Positions 54,823 to 64,000 of a stretch of 64,000 nt of DNA are shown here, piece after piece. Each line of letters opens with the position of its first letter. Within the stretch, counting starts at the first letter, position 1. The translations under genes were made by a program, and so were the position numbers. Source of the DNA: Azolla pinnata (taxonomy: Eukaryota > Streptophyta > Polypodiopsida > Salviniales > Salviniaceae). The notes below the pieces were generated by a model, which saw nothing but the letters and a program-made list of their open reading frames with translations, had not been told where the DNA came from and made no database searches. The stretch is from contig JBBBWG010032752.1 of NCBI GenBank assembly GCA_037176905.1, positions 50,581-114,580 on the forward strand, given 5' to 3'.

Positions 54823-56702
54823 ATGGAAGCACTGCTCTGCACATCCCTGCCATGGAGCCTTCCTCGCCCCCGCCTCTCTTCCACCGCCTCTAGGTCAAGC
54901 CCAAGCTCCATGGCAGCAGCAGCAGCAGCATCTTCTTCTTCTTCTTCTTCTTCTTCAGCAGCAGCAGCAGCAGCAGCACGCGTCGCTTCCCCCCATCGCC
55001 GGGATGTGCCCTCTTGGGAGGACCTCGCCGAGCTGCTCGGGCCTCACAAAGAAGCTCCTTTCAGGCTCTCCCATGCCAAGATCCGGACCTTCAGCCCCGC
55101 AGATGCCGATCCCAGCCTGGTCTTCTACAGGGACAACTCCTCCTGGTGCCCTTACTGCCAGCGCGTCTGGCTGCAGCTCGAGGAGAAGCACATACCCTAT
55201 GCGGTGGAGAAGATCAACATGAACTGCTACGGCCCCAAGCCGGATTGGTATCTGCAGATGATTCCATCGGGCCTGCTCCCTGCGATCAAGACCAAGAGCG
55301 GGGAGGTGCTTCCCGAGTCCCTCGACATCATGATGTACATCGAGGATGCGTTCCCCGGCCACAAGCCTCTGCTGCAGAAGGATAAGGAGTATGCGATGAG
55401 CTCTTTGCTGAAGCAAGAAAGGAAGCTCCTGGGGGCTTGGCTCTCGTGCCTTCGCGGAGGTATGTGGGGATCGATGGACGCTTTCGAGAAGGCTCTGGAT
55501 TCTGTCGATGCCTCGCTTCGCCAATTCGGAGGGCCTTATTTCCTTGGGCAAGAGGTATTTTCGATCGTGCCGATCTTGAGCGAGAAGTTCCATGCGCCTT
55601 TCTATTGTCTGATCGTTCGTGTCTACTCCGGTATATTTTTCTTGCTTTGTGCTGCCCCCCCCCCCCCACCCAAAAAAAGAAGCGGTTTTAGAAAAATCGG
55701 AGATAGATAGGTATTGTGCTTGTTTTGCTATGGTATATACAGGGTTTATGGCCGACTGAATGTTGACTTTCGTCGACAAGATCATGGTCCACGAAGCGAA
55801 ACTCAGGCATGATTATTGAAGGCTGCAAAGAAGAAACATGTAGGATGCACACAGTCATCATTGATCAACACCGAGATTAGAACACCGAATATTCACTCCG
55901 TTTTTTCATGTTTGTGAAATCATTGGTGTACATGTGATTGGTGTATTTTTGTCCTCTCAAATTATGCACAGTATAAAGTAATTCTATACTACATGCTGTA
56001 TATTGCCAACATTAAGGTATCGTATAGAAACAGAAGTGTCCTTGCCCTGATTTACAGTTTTCACTAGTCGATGCTGTTTATGCTCCATTTCTTGAAAGGA
56101 TTGCGGCAAGTGTGCCCTATTGGTTAGGCCCACGTGTACGAGGAGGGAGATGGGCAGCCTTAAACTCATGGTTCGATGCAATGGATTCCAGACCTTCATA
56201 TCAAGCTATTAAATCTGATGATTTCACTATAACACACACATTGGAACCTCAGATTGGGAAGTGTAGAGTCCTTCCTGAAGGGCAACCCTACAGAGCTTTG
56301 ATAAATGGCAAAGATGGGTCTTGGGATTTGCCGTTAAAGCCACAAGTAACAGCATGGGGTAGTGATGATGGGACCGGTAAAGGCTTTGCGAAAGAAGAAG
56401 CTGCTCGGTCACTTATCAACAACCATGATGGTATTGTTGGCTTTGCCTTGAGAGCTGTGAAGGACCCGGAAACTCATACAACAGCGATGGTGGATCTAGG
56501 CTTTAGGCATGTGTCTCATGCTTTACTTAGTGGCGTGGATAATGTCGGAGGGATTCCAGTTGGCTTAGCTAAGGAGGCTGCTCTGAGTTTTGCTTACTTC
56601 AGAGACCGAATCGGGGTTCCTCGAGACTTGACTTATCCTGCCGCAAGACAGTTGCGTGCTCATTTGCAATGGCTGGTGAGAGGATTGGGCTCAGACTTAT
56701 AG
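54823..56702 (+). CDS. Plastid-type glutathione S-transferase with CPYC active site (iota-like) and C-terminal extension
   Basis: Two exons: 54823-55554 and 56058-56702; 1377 nt, 458 aa, in frame. The first 65 residues are Ser/Ala-rich (Ala and Ser homopolymers from CAG and TTC repeats) and look like a transit peptide; translation could also start at Met 30. The thioredoxin-fold domain has WCPYCQRVWLQLEEK with a Cys-x-x-Cys site, IPSGLLPAIK (cis-Pro) and LPESLDIMMYIE (Glu-Ser for glutathione). The helical domain has DAVYAPFLERIAASVPYW and WFDAMDSRPSYQ. A further 130 residues follow (WDLPLKPQVTAW, FAKEEAARSLINNHD, ARQLRAHLQWLV) that ordinary GSTs lack. Cys-type GSTs (DHAR, lambda, iota) act as glutathione-dependent reductases or dehydroascorbate-type enzymes rather than conjugating enzymes. 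I favour iota class, which I recall as absent from most seed plants; the class call is tentative. Confidence 0.85.
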
Positions 56703-57797
56703 TTTGTAACAATAAAACAAAAATGATTGTATAATATAAAGAGGGATTTGGCTAATGTTTGCAACAAAAATTCAGATTCATAACAATGGTTTGTACAATA
56801 ATTACTGGCATTCAACATTTGTAATGTTTACTATCAACAGTTTGTTTTTTTCCCTTTGTTTAATGGAAAGAAAGAAAGCCAACATTGCTACTTTGAAGCG
56901 ATGCTTGTGATTACAATTTGTGGCTTCTCTAGCCATTCCATTGAAACTAGTTACAAACACAAGTAATTGTGTATTCTATTGCCATTGAAAACCAGGGTGA
57001 AACTATACTTACGCCATTTGCTTGTGAGAAAATGTTGATCTGAAAGGGTTACACTCTTCTTACACTCTTTCGGATCAACATATGTATTGCTTGGACAGGG
57101 TCCATATGCCAATGTGATTCACGCACCTTACCTAGAAAGTGGATGATATTCACCCTCATAATTTATGAAGAGTTCAATAAATTGGATATGTAGATATATT
57201 GAGTTTTCGAATGAGAGCTTGCATTTAAATGTGTGCTCAACTTTGCCTGAATTTATGTGGAATGGTTGGTGACTGACCATGCATACATTTATTGGTCTTT
57301 TTGTGATCAGTCTAAAGTTCCAGTAAATGAAAGGATCGTGAGCCACACATCAACACGTATGCACTATAGTTCTTGTTCTTCACTGAAGGTGAACATTGTA
57401 TCTCTAATTCTTTGAATGCCCTATTCGGGAGTAAATGTGATATATCCAATTGATTGCATATTTAAAATTTCAAGCTTCGAAATTCACTCTCGAGTGTGGT
57501 TCCATGCCACACATTATCAGCATGACCTTTGATCTGAAATCTAATTTCCTTTCCCTCTGGAGGCTAAATCTTTGACTAAAACTTGTGATTGGTAAGAAAC
57601 AGTTGGCATTTTATTTTCTTATGAAAGAATTATCGGCCAAAATGTACACGAGTTCGTGAAGCAAAGCTCAATTTTTACACAGCACGAATAATGTCTACAA
57701 AAAGAACAGTTTTTTTGTCTTCTGAAGTCTATACATGGGAGTGGTTTTTGGGTAAGGGATCGATGAGTCAATCTGATATATGTGTATATATGTCTAT
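56703..57797. other. Convergent spacer, GST and receptor kinase 3' ends
   Basis: AT-rich 3'UTRs and spacer. One compact inverted repeat (57032-57081) is listed separately. No gene seen. Confidence 0.55.
57032..57081. repeat. 15-bp inverted repeat with 20-nt loop
   Basis: atgttgatctgaaag pairs with ctttcggatcaacat (14 of 15 positions Watson-Crick, the other G-T type). Loop is 20 nt. Could act as an RNA hairpin in a 3'UTR or be a remnant of a tiny inverted-repeat element. Confidence 0.7.
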
Positions 57798-61119
<3,322 letters not shown>

Positions 61120-61509
61120 GGAAGCTCGTGCGGGGACGGGCATCAAGAGGTGATGCAGCAGCAATGGAGAGCGGAATGATGATGAGCTCGATGATCGCAA
61201 GGCATCGATCTATCTACCAATCTAGCTACCTACCAATCTATCTATCGATCTATCGATCGATCTATCTATCTATATCTGCGTGCCTGCAGACGGGAGGAGA
61301 TGGAGGACGCCATATCCGAGGACAGATTGAAGGATGCACAGACAGAGTCTGTGTCTGCTCTGTCTGTTGGTGGAGAAGCAGATGAGCAACACACGGCTGA
61401 TGATGCTGGTGATGATGATGATGGTGGGTTTTAGGGTTACGTCTTCTTCTTCTTCTTCTTCTTCTTCTTCTTCTTCTTCTTCTTCTTCTATCTGTCTGTT
61501 CTTTCTTGC

Positions 61510-61540
<31 letters not shown>

Positions 61541-62599
61541 AGCGGGAGAGACCAGAGTCAAGCGAAAGTCAAACGAAAGTCAAGGAAAGTCAAGGCAATG
61601 GCCTTTGACCCAAAACCCTACTTCAAGTCAGGTCAAACAAATTAGAGCAGCACACGAGTCCAAGAGAGGAGAGACAAGAGAAACGTGTCCACCGTGTTAG
61701 CAGAATGACAAAAAGAAAAAAAAACAATCTCGCATCGCACCAACGAAAAGATGGATAAAATCCGGCGAAAGAGGACAAACAGAAGAACAAGAATGATGGG
61801 AAGCGGGAACATCCGTCTTTCTGCGAAACACGCCCGCGTGATAACTGAGTGGAAGACCGGCTCACTGTTCTCGAACTTTACCCGGGCACCGGCGGAAGAA
61901 GGAATTCCATCACGCCGCAACCCTCAGCACTCAATCAAAAGATTTTCCCAACTGCGCATTCTCGAGAGGTATTATCGTTGGAACGAGTCGTTGGCGTGCG
62001 ATTGGGGCAAGCTGCTTCTTTTGTCTTGCAGGGAATCTGCGCCTGCCCGAAACATTATGTGCAGAGCGCTTTTTGTTGTTCGATTCGATGCTCGCACGTT
62101 GCAATATGAATTCCAACACTGGGACACTGATCGATACGCAATACTACATATACAACGTACGCTTGACCGATGTGCAGTTACGGCTTTGCCGTTGGCTGCT
62201 AATGTTCAGAGATGGCAACAGACTCCAGCTGAGCTCCAGCTGGAGTCGGTCAATGAGTCGGGCGATCGATCGATCGACCAACCTTTGGATGATTGATTGT
62301 TTCATAAGACATAATCTACACGGCTTATACCTCGATCTGCACAAGCACACCGTCATCAATACACAATATGGTCGGCTGATATTCACAGTCCACACAAATT
62401 GCATTCTACTTCTTTGCCCAGCTGCACCTAATTCATTTGGATTGCAGCAGCAGCTTCCTATAATTGTTGATTGCGATCATGTCGATGCAATTATTATCAT
62501 GCGAATGATCATTCTAGAATCTCCGTAACCTGATCATGAGCCCTGCTAATTCATCTCTGATGTCTAGTGTACTTGTTGCAAGATTGGATTAATTAACTA
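61120..62599. other. CRK promoter side and spacer
   Basis: Contains GATA-type and TTC microsatellites, then about 1 kb of unique sequence. Open frames at 61751-62296 and 62073-62528 have no recognisable product. Confidence 0.5.
61436..61542 (+). repeat. TTC trinucleotide runs upstream of the CRK gene
   Basis: Two CTT/TTC runs (about 15 and 9 units) separated by tatctgtctgttctttcttgc. They explain the long Ser and Arg open frames here. Confidence 0.95.
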
Positions 62600-63300
62600 T
62601 AAACATAAGGAGGCGGATCAGGTTTCGAATCTTGCAGCTGGACGCTCGCTATGAACTTCGCTTCTGCCACCAACTGGCTGATTTCCGCCCAATTGGGAAT
62701 TATGCCAAGGTCGAGTTTCTTGACTGCGCCAACGGCTTCTCCCGTTGATGCTGAGATCAGTTCCCTGTAATTTGGAAGCAACGACTGATCTCCCGACGCT
62801 TCTTAATAAGCTGCTCGTTCTCTGATCACTCAATTTGCAGGAATATTGATGTTGGAAATCCCTGCATGATCGACCCAGGAGTCAGAACACTAGCTGCATG
62901 ATCGATCATATCTGCATACATACCTTGTACACCTGATCGAATTTGAACCCTCCATAATTCCAAACCATCTTCCTTCCGGCTAATATTAAAACTCTGATCA
63001 TGCCACAACATTCACGTGAATCCAAACAATCATGCAGGCAGAGTACATGATCATGAGGACTGTGGTAGAGGAAGGTGAGAAATTAATCAATCAATCAGCT
63101 GCAAATGTCTGACGTTTCAATCAGTGATTATTACCGCAGTTCTACTGACGACGTTGCTTCTGCTTATTGATCCGACGCCGCCAACAAATGAGGCGCAGAG
63201 ACGAAGAGTCGCAAGGATAAGAAGGGATCCCAGAACGGCGCCCAGGGGTGCAGTTATGATGGTACAGGCTGAATTCATGCGGCCTGCAGCAGTGAATAAT
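62600..63300 (-). pseudogene. Decayed partial receptor-like kinase related to the adjacent CRK gene
   Basis: Three pieces lie in the exon order of the neighbouring CRK. (1) 63290-63150 reads a membrane-type segment (ITAPLGAVLGSLLILATLRL) and then, in another frame, CWRRRINKQKQRRQ, matching exon 3. (2) 62990-62930 reads SRKEDGLE... and ends DQVYK in a shifted frame before a splice donor; the middle of exon 4 including the Gly-rich loop is missing. (3) 62790-62610 reads STGEAVGAVKKLDLG and QLVAEAKFIASVQ, matching exon 5 (NGEAVAVKKL, QFVAEVKFITSAQ), then loses similarity. Several frameshifts and internal deletions, and no kinase catalytic loop found. A tandem-duplicated copy that has decayed, consistent with CRK genes growing by tandem duplication. 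Confidence 0.72.
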
Positions 63301-64000
63301 TAGCACAGGGCTACTAATATTAGACTGTAAATTAGATTCATAAGATCGAAACGTATGCATGCATGGTTGCGGCACAAACAAGCCGATCAACACGATGGCT
63401 CCTAATTTAATATCGACTGAGCTTACATATTGATACTGGATCGAAAGATTACGCTGACGCAGGTAATTAGGATCAAAGCATACTGCTCTAGAGGTGAAGA
63501 TACGAGATACTAGCTGTGTACTGCCGTAAGATTAACGTGATCTAGCATAAAATATTGTCGAAGGAATCATGAATCTGATACAGATCATGCATGACATTAA
63601 ACATGATGATGCAAGGATCAGGCCGATGATTATATGGATCAGTGCTTCTAGACTTGGTCGGAAGTGTACTTATAAACCGGGAGGATGAATGGGATGCCTC
63701 AATATCACAGTATATATGGATGGATTCATCAGTGATTCTGGGCCCGCGGATCAGTAAATATATATCTATATCTATATTTATAGCTATCTATCAATCTATA
63801 TCGACATACATATACTATCATTAAGTCGAAGGCGATGTTGGACAAATTGTGCTGCATTCATTAATATATGCAGCACCTATCTATCGATGCAGATCAGATG
63901 CTACTGCAACACACACTATCCTATTGCTTGCAGGCTGCTCTAATTAGTATACATAAATGCTAATTACATCCTTAATGCACCCCATTAAGAGCTGGATATT
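63301..64000. other. Unassigned window end
   Basis: AT-rich with ATATCTATATC runs at 63756-63815. It could hold the lost 5' part (DUF26 exons) of the decayed kinase, but I saw no DUF26 cysteine pattern. Confidence 0.4.

Overview
This window is nuclear DNA of a land plant. It carries twelve intron-containing or intronless protein genes that I could model, ten of them with splice sites that keep the reading frame exactly. Plant-only or plant-typical families include two PLS-class pentatricopeptide repeat (PPR) proteins, a GH35 beta-galactosidase with a C-terminal SUEL lectin domain, a chloroplast 2-carboxyarabinitol-1-phosphatase-like protein, sterol 14-demethylase CYP51G, an STP hexose symporter, a filament-like plant protein (FPP) and a DUF26 cysteine-rich receptor kinase. 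The long seven-triplet PPR protein at 15.5-18.3 kb, the fungal-type purine permease and the CPYC glutathione transferase point away from seed plants and towards a fern or other early-branching lineage with a compact genome. That placement is an inference from protein style only.

Layout. 0-4 kb: UapA-like nucleobase permease (+). 6.1-10.3 kb: CA1Pase-like double histidine phosphatase (-). 10.7-14.3 kb: unrecognised plant protein (-). 15.5-18.3 kb: PPR 1 (+). 18.9-25.1 kb: beta-galactosidase with 19 exons (-). 25.7-27.9 kb: METTL21-like methyltransferase (+), interrupted by a false assembly gap. 28.8-31.1 kb: CYP51 (-). 32.5-35.3 kb: highly divergent phosphoglycerate kinase-like protein (+). 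35.3-38.9 kb: microsatellites and a telomere-like tract. 38.9-41.9 kb: STP transporter (+) with a 78-bp minisatellite in intron 2. 41.9-46.2 kb: no gene recognised, short tandem duplications. 46.2-51.1 kb: FPP (+). 52.0-54.6 kb: PPR 2 (-), divergent from a CPYC glutathione transferase (+, 54.8-56.7 kb). 57.8-61.1 kb: DUF26 receptor kinase (-), followed upstream by a decayed partial relative at 62.6-63.3 kb.

The genes do not form a pathway cluster. They alternate in convergent and divergent pairs with short spacers, as in a compact plant genome. The two loci most worth following are the PGK-like gene, whose substrate-binding residues differ from the classical enzyme while its nucleotide-site motifs persist, and the UapA-like permease, which has the fungal-type layout plus a cysteine-rich loop absent from the fungal protein I remember. 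I saw no LTR retroelement, LINE, DNA transposon, tRNA, rRNA or CRISPR. All similarity statements are from memory of family sequences, not from a search.
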